The notes: generated by a model not told the origin, from the letters alone. A DNA stretch of 64,000 bases from Pseudobdellovibrionaceae bacterium (GCA_023954155.1 JAMLIO010000007.1:62001-126000), one strand, 5' to 3'. Positions 47,095 to 56,287 are shown, counted from the stretch's first letter. Translations and numbers: made by a program.

Positions 47095-49340
47095 TTCTTG
47101 TTCCTTTCTCCATCTTGTGGTTGTAGAGGAATTTCAAAAACAAACTCCGTCCATTCCCCACTTCGTTGAACATAAATGCGTCCAGAGTGCTCTTCAATCA
47201 TCTTTTTCACAATGGACAAACCCAACCCCGTTCCTGTGGACTTCGTTGTATAGTTGGGCTCAAATACTTTTTTAACCATTTCCACAGGGATACCCACACC
47301 ATTATCACTGATTGTGACTTGAACCAACTCGGAATCTTTTAAACTGCGCGTCTGCACTCTGATTCGAGGGTCAGAAGTCCCTTCCAAGGCGTCTACAGCA
47401 TTATCTAGGAGGTTGATGATAATCCTTTTTAATTGGTCATGGTCAAAATAAAAGCTAGGTAGGCTCTCATCCACATCCAAATCAATGCTCAAGCCTTTGA
47501 TTCTATGGCGATAAACCCAAAGATTTTCCCTGACCAGATCGTTGATAGAGCCCTTCTCTAAAGTCAATTGCGGCAGGCGAGCATGGTAGCTGAACTCATT
47601 CACTAGGTTTTTTACAATGTCCACCTGCTGGTTGATCATCTTAATGCTTTCCACAAAGGCAGGGTCAGTGATCTGTTCGGAAAATTTACGTTGTAAACGT
47701 TCTGCCGAGAGCTTGATGGGTGTTAATGGGTTTTTAATTTCATGGGCCACACGCGTAGCCACCTCTGTCCATGCCTCGGCTCTTTGAGCTTTAGCAATCA
47801 AAGAGATGTCATCCCCTGCCAAAACATAACCTCTGACAGTTCCATCATCGTGGTACAAACAAGACACCGTACACTTTAAACGAATAGATCGAGATGGAAA
47901 TTCTAATTTTTCTTCTGCACTGACAAAACTTAAACCCTCATGCACCAGTCTCTCTTTAAGCCTTACAAACATATTATAAAGAATGGAGCTTAAAACTTCT
48001 GCTAACTTATGCCCCACTAAATCTTTAGTGCTAAAGCTTAATAGGTCTTCGGCTTTCTTGTTGATCAGAGTGACGACCTCATCCTTATCTACATAAATCA
48101 CGGCTGTGCTGATATGTTCAATCACGGCCTTGATGTTATCGCTGGACTCTTCAAGTTGATGCAAAGTCTTTTGCAAACTTTGATTGGTGTCTTCAATTTC
48201 ATGACGGCTCTTTTCAATGGTCTGAGCCATTTGATTAAAGTTAGACACCAAATGATCAATCTCATAACTTCCCGAATCGGCAATAGAAATAGTTCGGTAA
48301 CGACCTTTGGCGATCTCTCTGGTGGCACGACTTAGGCTCTCTAAGGATTTTGACAATTGCCCTGCTAAGTATAAGCCAAACCATGTTCCACCTAAGAGAA
48401 TCACCATGGTCATCAATACGAGTGTGATGAGGTAAATGCTCTTTAAGGGAAATTCAAACGGGGTCAGTTGTCTGTACTCGTCGCGGGCTTCGATGAGGTT
48501 GTTGATCTGCTCCACCAAAAAGAAAGGGATCAGTCTATTGACCACCACCACTTTTTGCTTTTCTGGAATGGAACGAATAGATCTTAAAAGACGTCCTTTT
48601 TGAGTTTCGTCTTCCCCTTCGTTTAAGTCCAAACTCACACTGAAATCACCATCTTCGCTGTAAAGGGCTTCTAATTCTTCCCAAGGAATGGGAGGAAGAA
48701 CCACACTGGCCACATCAGCAGAAAAGGCATTGCTCTGGGCGATCCAACGTTGTTTTGTGGTAAAATCATAAACCTCTAAAAAGTCCACTTGAGCATTTTG
48801 CATCAATGACTCTAGATTTTTTTTAGTAGCAGCAGATAAAGGCACTTTGGTGGTCTTTTCAGCCACTTGGTTGGCTAAAAAATAACTCTCTTTTTTTAAG
48901 TTCTGATAATAAAGCTCCGTCACCTGTATGGAGTCATCTAGTATCCCCATCCCTTTAAGGGCAAACCATCTATCAAAACTGCTGTTAATATAAAAGATGG
49001 ACACTAAAAACATCAAAAAGGTCGGCACAAATGCAAAAGTAAAAAAGGCCACCATCAGTTTTGAACGCAGAGACTTACCAAATAGGGGAATTTTACTTTC
49101 CGTATAAACTTTAACCAAATTTCTAAAGATCAAATAGATCAGGGCCAAGAAAATCAGTAGATTTAAATTTACTAAACCAAAGAAGAAGATCGCATAGTGA
49201 AACGGCAACTTCTCACTGATTGAAAACAACTGAAACTGAAACCATGTCAATCCCACAAAAAGTACGATCAGAGGAATCAGAGTGAATATCTCTCTTTTTC
49301 GTCTGGATACCTCTGCGACGGATTGGGCTTCGTTACTCAA
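47091..49340 (-). CDS. NtrY-like membrane sensor histidine kinase
   Basis: 749 residues. Four N-terminal membrane helices (including a pair around residues 20-70 and one at ~95-115) enclose a large periplasmic domain; a helix at ~305-330 leads into HAMP (SLSRATREIAKGRYRTI), PAS (~395-500), HisKA (RVAHEIKNPLTPIKLSAERL) and HATPase (LLDNAVDAL; ISDNGVGIP; STGTGLGLSIVKK). The start codon is TTG (49338-49340), overlapping the ribH end. Cognate regulator is the next gene. NtrYX systems respond to nitrogen, redox or envelope conditions; the signal here is unknown. Confidence 0.9.
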   Translation of the reverse strand: MSNEAQSVAEVSRRKREIFTLIPLIVLFVGLTWFQFQLFSISEKLPFHYAIFFFGLVNLNLLIFLALIYLIFRNLVKVYTESKIPLFGKSLRSKLMVAFFTFAFVPTFLMFLVSIFYINSSFDRWFALKGMGILDDSIQVTELYYQNLKKESYFLANQVAEKTTKVPLSAATKKNLESLMQNAQVDFLEVYDFTTKQRWIAQSNAFSADVASVVLPPIPWEELEALYSEDGDFSVSLDLNEGEDETQKGRLLRSIRSIPEKQKVVVVNRLIPFFLVEQINNLIEARDEYRQLTPFEFPLKSIYLITLVLMTMVILLGGTWFGLYLAGQLSKSLESLSRATREIAKGRYRTISIADSGSYEIDHLVSNFNQMAQTIEKSRHEIEDTNQSLQKTLHQLEESSDNIKAVIEHISTAVIYVDKDEVVTLINKKAEDLLSFSTKDLVGHKLAEVLSSILYNMFVRLKERLVHEGLSFVSAEEKLEFPSRSIRLKCTVSCLYHDDGTVRGYVLAGDDISLIAKAQRAEAWTEVATRVAHEIKNPLTPIKLSAERLQRKFSEQITDPAFVESIKMINQQVDIVKNLVNEFSYHARLPQLTLEKGSINDLVRENLWVYRHRIKGLSIDLDVDESLPSFYFDHDQLKRIIINLLDNAVDALEGTSDPRIRVQTRSLKDSELVQVTISDNGVGIPVEMVKKVFEPNYTTKSTGTGLGLSIVKKMIEEHSGRIYVQRSGEWTEFVFEIPLQPQDGERNKK

Positions 49341-49770
49341 GGTTACGCTCTTTGAGTTTGTTCAGGTTCATCACCGTGTCATACCCTGCTTTGGCCACAT
49401 GGTAACCATTGTTGCCTTTACGACCCCAGATGCGATCATACATTTGTTCGTAATTATTGACCGTTAATACTCCAAACGCGACAGGCTTTTCCATTTCCAA
49501 GCTGACTTGCAAGCACCCCTCTTGGGCAGCCTTACAAACAAAGTCATAGTGATCCGTTTCTCCGCGAATCACCACACCCAAACAGATGGCATAGTCACAT
49601 TTTTTTTCTTTTAAAAAAAACTTAGCTCCTAGACCTAACTCGAAGGCTCCAGGAACTTTAAGAACATGGATGTCTGTCACACCCACGCTGGCCAAAAATC
49701 TTTTAGCACCGTCTTCTAACTCTTGGGTGTATTGAGCATTGAACTCTGCGGTGACTATTCCTACTCTCAT
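49333..49770 (-). CDS. ribH: 6,7-dimethyl-8-ribityllumazine synthase
   Basis: 145 residues. Condenses the pyrimidine intermediate with dihydroxybutanone phosphate. Conserved VPGAFELGLGAKFFL, ICLGVVIRGETDHYDFVC and FGVLTVNNYEQM (usual NTEQ Thr and Glu positions recognisable). Overlaps ribBA by 4 bp and the kinase by 8 bp. Confidence 0.95.
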   Translation of the reverse strand: MRVGIVTAEFNAQYTQELEDGAKRFLASVGVTDIHVLKVPGAFELGLGAKFFLKEKKCDYAICLGVVIRGETDHYDFVCKAAQEGCLQVSLEMEKPVAFGVLTVNNYEQMYDRIWGRKGNNGYHVAKAGYDTVMNLNKLKERNLE

Positions 49771-50912
49771 AACGTCACCTTCGTAGACTTGTCACTCGCG
49801 GCATTAAAAGAGGTGGCCCAATCTTGATCTACAATTTTAGAAAACGCCACGGTCTCTACGATTTCAATCCCATAAGCTTTGATCGTGCTAGGAGTATTAT
49901 CAGAATCTGTGATGAGTCTCACTTGGGTTAAGCCTAAAGACTTCAGGATTTGCGCTCCCACACCATAGTTCTTAATATCCATAGGTAATTTTCTATCAAT
50001 GTTTGACACTTGCTGTGTGAGATTGTGACCTTTTTGCAGATAAACAAGAACCCCAGGTCTTTCATCAGAAAAGAACTCCAAGCAAGCTTCGATCTTTTGT
50101 CGAGAACTGGATATGCCCCCGATCAACTCATCTAAAATATTTTGCGCTTGCACTCGCACATAGGTAGGTTCGCCCTTTTTAAGAGCGCCTTTGATGATGA
50201 CCAAATGCTCTTGTCCTTCAAGCTCATCCTTAAAAACTTTCACGATCACATTGTCTTCGTTCATATCAAGGGTGGAATGATGGGTGGTCTCTTCGACAAA
50301 AGTTTCTGTTTGTAGGCGATATTCAATGAGGTCCACAATAGTTCCAACTTTTAAATCATGCTTCTTGGCAAACGCGCGAAGATCTTCCACACGGGCCATA
50401 GACCCATCGGGGTTGATGATCTCACAGATCACAGCTGCAGGATTGAGCCCCGCCATGCGTGCTAAATCCACACTTCCTTCTGTGTGACCCGCACGCTTAA
50501 GCACTCCCCCGTTTTGCGCCTTAATGGGAAAAATATGCCCTGGCACAGAGATGTCAGTGGCCATAGCATTAGGATGGGAGGCCACACGAATAGTGTGAGC
50601 ACGGTCCGCAGGAGAAATTCCCGTAGACACTCCTTTTGAAGCTTCAATGCTTACAGTGAATGCCGTTTTGTTTTGCGATTTGTTTTTATCCAGAGGAATC
50701 ATTTGATCTAACTTTAATTTTTCCACTTGTGCGGTGGTTAAGGCCAAACACACTAAACCTCTAGCTTCTGTGATCATAAAGTTCACAGCCTCAGGACTGA
50801 TGAAGTCCGCAGCCATGACCAAGTCACCCTCATTCTCACGATCCTCATCATCAACCAGAATGACCATTTTGCCATTACGAATGTCTTCTATGAGCTCCTT
50901 AGGGTGATTCAT
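49767..50912 (-). CDS. ribB: 3,4-dihydroxy-2-butanone 4-phosphate synthase with degenerate GTP cyclohydrolase II domain
   Basis: 381 residues. The RibB half (1-~205) is intact: VDDEDRENEGDLVMAADFIS and the later HTEGSVDLARMAG. The second half is RibA-shaped (YGVGAQILKSLGL, YGIEIVETVAF) but lacks the zinc-binding GD-x-x-x-S-x-R-C-D-C segment; that stretch reads LIGGISSSRQKIEACLEF with no Cys cluster. GTP cyclohydrolase II activity is therefore unlikely, and the tail may only be structural or regulatory, as in RibBX-type proteins. Overlaps ribE by 4 bp. Confidence 0.88.
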   Translation of the reverse strand: MNHPKELIEDIRNGKMVILVDDEDRENEGDLVMAADFISPEAVNFMITEARGLVCLALTTAQVEKLKLDQMIPLDKNKSQNKTAFTVSIEASKGVSTGISPADRAHTIRVASHPNAMATDISVPGHIFPIKAQNGGVLKRAGHTEGSVDLARMAGLNPAAVICEIINPDGSMARVEDLRAFAKKHDLKVGTIVDLIEYRLQTETFVEETTHHSTLDMNEDNVIVKVFKDELEGQEHLVIIKGALKKGEPTYVRVQAQNILDELIGGISSSRQKIEACLEFFSDERPGVLVYLQKGHNLTQQVSNIDRKLPMDIKNYGVGAQILKSLGLTQVRLITDSDNTPSTIKAYGIEIVETVAFSKIVDQDWATSFNAASDKSTKVTL

Positions 50913-51532
50913 ATCTTCCTCTCACTTTTTAAATTTTGGGTTTGATGATAAATGGCTTTGGCCATCCAATCATACTCAATATTGATTTTATCTCCGACTT
51001 TAAAACTTTTCAGATTCGTCAGCTTTAGGGTTTCAGGAATCAATCCCACTTCGACTGTACGATCCTTAAACTCATTCACAGTCAGGCTGACACCACTTAA
51101 ACCAATGCTTCCCTTCTTCCACACATAAGGCAAAGAACGGAGGCTCAGCTGAATGCCTAAGAGCCAGGTGGAATCATCTAAAGGCTCGGCCTTCACCACT
51201 TCGCCCAGTTCATCTACGTGGCCAGATAGAAAGTGACCATGCACTCGGTCTCCAAAACGTAAGGATCTTTCAAGGTTGACCTGCTGATGAGGTTGTAATT
51301 TTGAATCGCTGGCCCAACCTGTGACCGCAAGAGTCTCTTTGGCCACATCAAAGGACAGCCTGTCCGTATCAAAACTCACAACCGTTAAACACACCCCATT
51401 GGTGGCCACACTGTCACCCAGCTTGATGTCATCAAAAAATGCAGGACGACCTACAATCAAACGAAAGACAAACTCATCGGTTTGTTCAAAAGAAAGGATG
51501 GGTGAAGAGGACTCTACAATTCCAGAAAACAT
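50909..51532 (-). CDS. ribE: Riboflavin synthase (alpha subunit)
   Basis: 207 residues, two similar lumazine-binding halves. Starts with the hallmark MFSGIVE; contains VATNGVCLTVV and SGHVDELGEV, then SIGLSGVSLTVNEF in the second half. Dismutates two lumazines to riboflavin. First gene of the rib run, starting 8 nt after a promoter -10 with no Shine-Dalgarno, so its mRNA may be leaderless. Confidence 0.95.
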   Translation of the reverse strand: MFSGIVESSSPILSFEQTDEFVFRLIVGRPAFFDDIKLGDSVATNGVCLTVVSFDTDRLSFDVAKETLAVTGWASDSKLQPHQQVNLERSLRFGDRVHGHFLSGHVDELGEVVKAEPLDDSTWLLGIQLSLRSLPYVWKKGSIGLSGVSLTVNEFKDRTVEVGLIPETLKLTNLKSFKVGDKINIEYDWMAKAIYHQTQNLKSERKI

Positions 51533-51540
51533 GTGTGGTT

Positions 51541-51569
51541 TTTATCTAAGAAATTACGCCATAAGTCAA
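51541..51569 (-). promoter_or_regulatory. Sigma-70-type promoter of ribE (possibly leaderless transcript)
   Basis: On minus: TTGACT (51569-51564), a 17-nt spacer and GATAAA (51546-51541). Only eight bases separate the -10 from the ribE ATG (51532), so transcription would begin at or just before the start codon. Confidence 0.65.
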
Positions 51570-51642
51570 TAGAATCACCCCTAGCTTGAGCTTCTTACAG
51601 GCGTAAAAACCCTAATCATTTTAACCAGATAGTTTGCTTAAT

Positions 51643-51744
51643 AGGAAAATAGGACGTTATAGGGCTTGTTTATAGCCCAGCCACTGGCAAGATCAATGTG
51701 CAGACTCCAGGAAAATAGGACGTTATAAGGCGTGTTTACAGCCC
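51643..51744. repeat. Pair of 36-bp imperfect direct repeats upstream of ribE
   Basis: Copies at 51643-51678 and 51709-51744 both begin AGGAAAATAGGACGTTATA and end in AGCCC, with three mismatches and a 66-bp period. Each can fold: copy 1 has GGGCT-TGTTTAT-AGCCC. They lie between ribE and the secreted-protein gene, upstream of the ribE promoter. Confidence 0.85.
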
Positions 51745-51828
51745 CAAAAGGACGAGACGGGTTCTGCCAATGAAAGAAAATGGCCTGTTTAGGGTTTTAA
51801 TTTCGAGTGTTGGGATGGGCGCGCACGG

Positions 51829-52380
51829 CTATTTATAGCGGGCTTCGATTTTATCTTTGAGATTTTGAATGCGATCCGTGATCACCAAGTTTTGATCTTC
51901 GACCTCTTTAAGAATACCTAACTTGTGTTCCATATAACGCAGTCTTTGGATCAGTCCATCCACTTGCACATTGTCCTTATGGAATCTCACCACTGGCATA
52001 GAGCGAATGCCCATCTCATGTTCTAGGTCACGAATCACACTTTCTAAAACTTCATAATCAGTGATGCTAACATCGGACAAAGAGCTGATGTCTCTTTCTT
52101 TCTTTTCTCCAAGAGTAGGGTCCGTCACTTTGAAAAAATGAACTTGTTCCCCTTCAGCCTCTTCTGTCACTTCAGATAAAGGATCAGTCACTTTACTGTT
52201 TTGATTGTAAAAACGCAGTACCTTTACTTGTGGTCCTTTGTTTTTTGTTTCTTCTTGTTCTTTTTTTGGAGTTTGATATTGAAACCCTTGGCCTGCTTTA
52301 TAGCTTTGCGCCATAGCTGTTGTGGCAAAAGTAAAAATAACAAAAACAAACACGCTTCTCATAAAGCTGTTATCGGTCAC
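51829..52380 (-). CDS. Secreted protein with coiled-coil C-terminus
   Basis: 183 residues. Signal peptide (SVFVFVIFTFATTAMAQS, AMA-Q site), then a polar Lys/Gln-rich linker and a helical, charged region (~105-180; LEHEMGIRSMPVV, RLRYMEHKLGILKEVEDQ) likely to form a coiled coil. Family not recognised. It lies 43 bp downstream of clpB, behind a palindromic hairpin. Confidence 0.65.
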   Translation of the reverse strand: MTDNSFMRSVFVFVIFTFATTAMAQSYKAGQGFQYQTPKKEQEETKNKGPQVKVLRFYNQNSKVTDPLSEVTEEAEGEQVHFFKVTDPTLGEKKERDISSLSDVSITDYEVLESVIRDLEHEMGIRSMPVVRFHKDNVQVDGLIQRLRYMEHKLGILKEVEDQNLVITDRIQNLKDKIEARYK

Positions 52381-52385
52381 TTAAC

Positions 52386-52415
52386 GACAAGTCCTTAGGC
52401 ACCTAAGGACTTGTC
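52386..52415. terminator. Perfect 14-bp palindromic hairpin between clpB and next gene
   Basis: GACAAGTCCTTAGG (52386-52399), two-base loop, CCTAAGGACTTGTC (52402-52415). Starts 8 bp after the clpB stop. There is no T-run downstream on the minus strand (CGTTAAGTG), so termination would be weak; the hairpin may stabilise the clpB mRNA end. Confidence 0.6.
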
Positions 52416-52423
52416 AAAAAGAA

Positions 52424-55006
52424 CTACACTTTTTTGGAAATTTCTAGGTGAATACCAAAATCTGTTGCTTTAATTGAGACACTATCGCCGTCCTCAATCT
52501 CGCCCGCCAAAAGCTTTTCAGCCATCTTATTTAAAATCTCGCGGTCAATTAACCTCTTCAAAGGTCTAGCCCCAAATTGTGGGTCATACCCTTTATGAGC
52601 CAAGTATTTTTTAGCGGTCTCATCAATAACAAAATCAATGTTTTTCTCTTTAAGACGCTTTAAAACTCTGTCGATTTGGATCGCAACGATCTTTTCGATC
52701 TCCACTTCTTTAAGAGGTTCAAACATCACCACAGAATCTAAACGATTTAAGAACTCAGGTCTAAAATGCTCTTTCATTCGTTGATCCAAACGTTTGGACT
52801 TTTCGTCCTCAGATAAACTGCCATCAGAAATAATATCTGATCCTAAGTTAGAAGTCATAATGATGATGGTGTTTTTAAAGTCCACCTCACGCCCCTGACC
52901 GTCGGTGAGGCGTCCATCATCTAAGACCTGTAGTAAAACGTTAAACACATCCGAATGCGCCTTTTCCATTTCATCAAAGAGCACCACGCTAAAAGGTTTA
53001 CGTCGAACGCGTTCAGTAAGTTGCCCACCTTCTTCATAACCGACATACCCTGGAGGCGCTCCGATCAGTCTCGCTACAGAGTGTTTTTCCATATACTCAC
53101 TCATATCAATGCGCACTACTTCTGAATCGGAATCAAACAAAACTTCTGCCAGAGCTTTTACAGTTTCTGTTTTCCCAACCCCTGTAGGTCCTAAAAACAA
53201 AAAACTACCTATGGGTCTATTAGGGTCGGCAATCTCTGCGCGAGATCTACGCACAGCGTGGGCAATTTCAGACAAGGCTTTTTCTTGTCCCACAACTCGT
53301 TGCTCTAACTGAGATTCAAGTTGTAAGTATTTGTCCAACTCTTTTTGGTTGAGCTTGGATACAGGAATTTTAGTCCATGCTGACACCACTTGGGCAATCT
53401 CTTGTGGGCCGATCTCTTCACGCAATAGGCCTTCACGATTGGCTTTGGCCTTTTCTTCGTACTCTTGTAATTGTTTTTGCAATTCAGGTACGCGGCCATA
53501 TTTTAATCTGGCGGCCTCTTCTAAATTACCTTCTCGTTCTGACTTCAGAATTAAATTTTTAGCTTCATCAATTTCAGCTTTGATCTCTTGAGCTTTAAGT
53601 AAAGTTTCCTTTTCCTGAGTCCAGCGTATTTGTAAAGTCTCTTGCTCAGCTTGAACGGTTTTTAATCTGTCACTGAGTTCATTGATCTTTGCTTTTTCCA
53701 CACCCTCTTGTTGTAAGGCTTTAAGCTCAACACTTAAGCGGGTTACGGTTCTGTTTAACTCATCAAGCTCCTTAGGCACACTGTGCACTTCGATGTTAAG
53801 TTGACTAGCGGCTTCATCAATCAAGTCAATGGCCTTATCAGGCAAAAATCTAGAGCTGATATATCTATCACTCAACTTGGCCGCAGCCACCAGTGCAGAG
53901 TCTTTGATCTTGATCCCGTGGTGAAGTTCATACTTCTCTTTAATTCCTCTTAAGATCGTGATGGTGTCTTCCACAGAAGGCTCTTCGATCAGTGTAGACT
54001 GGAATCTTCTTTCAAGAGCTTTATCCTTTTCAATGTACTTTCGGTATTCATCCAAAGTGGTGGCACCAATACATCTCAATTCCCCTCTGGCTAAAGCAGG
54101 TTTTAAAATCTGTCCTGCGTCCATGGCGCCTTCTGTTTTTCCTGCTCCCACCAGAGTGTGGATTTCATCTATAAATAAAATGATCTCTCCATGGCTGTCA
54201 GTGATAGCCTTTACTAGGGCCTTAAGTCTTTCTTCAAACTCACCTCGGTATTTGGCTCCTGCCAAAAGAGCGCCCATGTCTAGGCTCATTAGTTTTTTAT
54301 TCTGTAAAATTTCTGGTACGTCCCCATTGACGATTCTTAAAGCCAAACCTTCAGCGATGGCTGTTTTACCCACACCAGGTTCACCAATAAGTACAGGGTT
54401 ATTTTTAGTTCTACGTGCTAAGATCTGAATCACCCTTCTGATCTCTTCGTCTCTTCCGATCACAGGATCAAGCTTTCCCTCGTTTGCTAACTGAGTCAGA
54501 TCCCGACAGTACTTTTCAAGCACTTGTAATTCGGCCTCGGGGTGATCTGATTGAATATTTTGATTGTTTCTTAAACTCATAATTCTTTCCTTTAAATCTT
54601 CAATTTTTTTAAATTTAACTTTTAACTCATCGTAAATAGGGTTTTGTTTCTTTTCATAGAACCCCAATAGAAAATGTTCCGTTGATAAAAACTCATCTTT
54701 AAGTTCTGTTCTCCATTTTTCTGAAGCCAAAATCACATTGACTGCCGCTTCTGAAAAACGCACTCGCTCAGGATTTGATGAAAGCACTGGGGCCTCGGCC
54801 ACAAGCTTATTTAATTTTGTCTTGAGTCCCTCAATATCTATCCCGCTCTGGGCCAGAACCAAAAACCAAAGTGTCTCATTTTGCCCCATAAAGGCCCAAG
54901 CTAAGTGGCTGGGTAAAATCTCAGTGTTTCTTCTATGTGTTGCCGTTTGCACGGCCACATTAAAAGCCTCTTGAGTTTTGATAGTCAGTTTCTCTTGATT
55001 TAGCAT
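52424..55006 (-). CDS. clpB: ClpB disaggregase
   Basis: 860 residues. N-domain, AAA-1 (GEPGVGKTAIAEGLA; LFIDEIHTLVGAG), a long middle coiled-coil domain (~400-525, unique to ClpB) and AAA-2 (GPTGVGKTETVKALAEVLF; VVLFDEMEKAH), then the C-terminal region (PQFGARPLKRLIDREI). It extracts proteins from aggregates with DnaK. Divergent from the Cys-rich small gene. No clear sigma-32 promoter was found upstream. Confidence 0.97.
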   Translation of the reverse strand: MLNQEKLTIKTQEAFNVAVQTATHRRNTEILPSHLAWAFMGQNETLWFLVLAQSGIDIEGLKTKLNKLVAEAPVLSSNPERVRFSEAAVNVILASEKWRTELKDEFLSTEHFLLGFYEKKQNPIYDELKVKFKKIEDLKERIMSLRNNQNIQSDHPEAELQVLEKYCRDLTQLANEGKLDPVIGRDEEIRRVIQILARRTKNNPVLIGEPGVGKTAIAEGLALRIVNGDVPEILQNKKLMSLDMGALLAGAKYRGEFEERLKALVKAITDSHGEIILFIDEIHTLVGAGKTEGAMDAGQILKPALARGELRCIGATTLDEYRKYIEKDKALERRFQSTLIEEPSVEDTITILRGIKEKYELHHGIKIKDSALVAAAKLSDRYISSRFLPDKAIDLIDEAASQLNIEVHSVPKELDELNRTVTRLSVELKALQQEGVEKAKINELSDRLKTVQAEQETLQIRWTQEKETLLKAQEIKAEIDEAKNLILKSEREGNLEEAARLKYGRVPELQKQLQEYEEKAKANREGLLREEIGPQEIAQVVSAWTKIPVSKLNQKELDKYLQLESQLEQRVVGQEKALSEIAHAVRRSRAEIADPNRPIGSFLFLGPTGVGKTETVKALAEVLFDSDSEVVRIDMSEYMEKHSVARLIGAPPGYVGYEEGGQLTERVRRKPFSVVLFDEMEKAHSDVFNVLLQVLDDGRLTDGQGREVDFKNTIIIMTSNLGSDIISDGSLSEDEKSKRLDQRMKEHFRPEFLNRLDSVVMFEPLKEVEIEKIVAIQIDRVLKRLKEKNIDFVIDETAKKYLAHKGYDPQFGARPLKRLIDREILNKMAEKLLAGEIEDGDSVSIKATDFGIHLEISKKV

Positions 55007-55079
55007 ATTTTAGGCTTCTCCTTATAAAGAAAAGGTGTATCCATTTGCAGAGCTGTCAAGCTTGGCGTATAAGGGCCTT

Positions 55080-55331
55080 ATGTCTTCTCAGCCCCTTTCA
55101 CGTAAAAGCCCAAAACCTCTACGTCCCAGCATCAAAAAGGACCGTATCCATCCTACGGATTTCAATACGTTAAACATTCCCTTTGCTTGCGAGGACTGCT
55201 CCCACTTCAATCCAGATCAGGGCACCTGCACTATTGGTTTTTGGACTAAAAACCATTTACGAGACGCACAGTTAAGGTCATACTTTATGTCAGGGGAAAT
55301 TGCCGTTTGTCGCTTTATGGAAATTGACTGA
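55080..55331 (+). CDS. Small Cys-rich hypothetical protein
   Basis: Start chosen at ATG 55080 (MSSQPLSRKS); the frame opens at 55035 within the clpB promoter gap. 83 residues. A basic N-terminus is followed by PFACEDCSHFNPDQGTCTIG and a late CRFMEID, giving four Cys in C-x2-C ... C ... C spacing that could bind zinc or an iron-sulphur cluster. Function unknown. Confidence 0.65.
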   Translation: MSSQPLSRKSPKPLRPSIKKDRIHPTDFNTLNIPFACEDCSHFNPDQGTCTIGFWTKNHLRDAQLRSYFMSGEIAVCRFMEID

Positions 55332-55393
55332 ATGGTAAACCCAGTGCTTTTGTCATTTTTAGTTTTCTGGGAATGCTGTTTATTTGGAGACCA

Positions 55394-56287
55394 ATGATAA
55401 GTCTAATACTTTTTTTCATTTATTTTTTTGGCTTTTTTGGAATCCTTTTTGTTTTAGGCCAAGTGTGGGCCAGAAAAGAAATCCATATCTATGATTATGT
55501 CGAAGTCAGCGGCACCCAAATTCACTATCGCGTAAGTGGTCATGGCACTAAGCCTATTATTCTTGTGCACGGGATGTTTTCCAACCAAGAGTCTTGGGAC
55601 AAAGTGCGATCCCTTTTTGAGCGAGAGTATCGCGTGTACTCTCTTGATTTACCTGGGATGGGAGAATCTCTACTTACAGACGACACCACTACACCTGAAC
55701 ACGCGGCAAGCATTGCTGAAGATTTACTGTTCTCTTTTGGACAGGCCCTGCATTTAGAACATCCCCACGTGATTGGCAGCTCAATGGGTGGAGTGATTGC
55801 AGGACTGAACTTTAATAAGTACCAAGACTATTTTGATAAATGTATTCTTGTCAGTGCCCCCATGAGCCCCAACATTATGCGCGCCCCCATATATAAGCTT
55901 CATCCGCTTTCCCCTGTGCTCAATCTCTTTGTGAATCCTATTTTAGTGGCCTGCACCCACTATCTGACCTCAAAACCTAATTTTACTTTAGAGCAGACTC
56001 TAGCCATCTTATGTAAGTTTAGACATATCAATCATTTTAGATACTCCCTGTCTTACACACAGGTGATTTACAAAACTGCCGCTTTAGAGAAAACATGGGC
56101 TAGGCCAAAGTCCACATTCTATGTTTGGGGAACCTCAGACCATCTCATTCGACCCCAGAACTTTAAAAACTTTTTAGCCCAACACCGCGACATACAGTTT
56201 GTAAAGCTGGAACATGCAAGCCACCACCCCATGGAAAGCCACCCCAAGGCTTTTTTTAATTGTGTAAATCAATTCTTAAACTCATAA
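55394..56287 (+). CDS. Alpha/beta hydrolase with N-terminal membrane anchor
   Basis: Start at ATG 55394, which has GGAG; an in-frame ATG at 55373 lacks it. 297 residues. One N-terminal helix (ISLILFFIYFFGFFGILFVL) anchors the enzyme. The catalytic fold shows the oxyanion stretch ILVHGMFSNQESWD, nucleophile elbow GSSMGG, an acid in VWGTSDHLI and a His in LEHASHHPMESHP. Substrate unknown (lipid ester or similar is a common guess). Confidence 0.85.
   Translation: MISLILFFIYFFGFFGILFVLGQVWARKEIHIYDYVEVSGTQIHYRVSGHGTKPIILVHGMFSNQESWDKVRSLFEREYRVYSLDLPGMGESLLTDDTTTPEHAASIAEDLLFSFGQALHLEHPHVIGSSMGGVIAGLNFNKYQDYFDKCILVSAPMSPNIMRAPIYKLHPLSPVLNLFVNPILVACTHYLTSKPNFTLEQTLAILCKFRHINHFRYSLSYTQVIYKTAALEKTWARPKSTFYVWGTSDHLIRPQNFKNFLAQHRDIQFVKLEHASHHPMESHPKAFFNCVNQFLNS

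Noticed and set aside
51533-51828. FMN riboswitch before ribE
   Set aside because: The conserved AGGGTTCGGGG-type core is absent and the promoter sits against the start codon.
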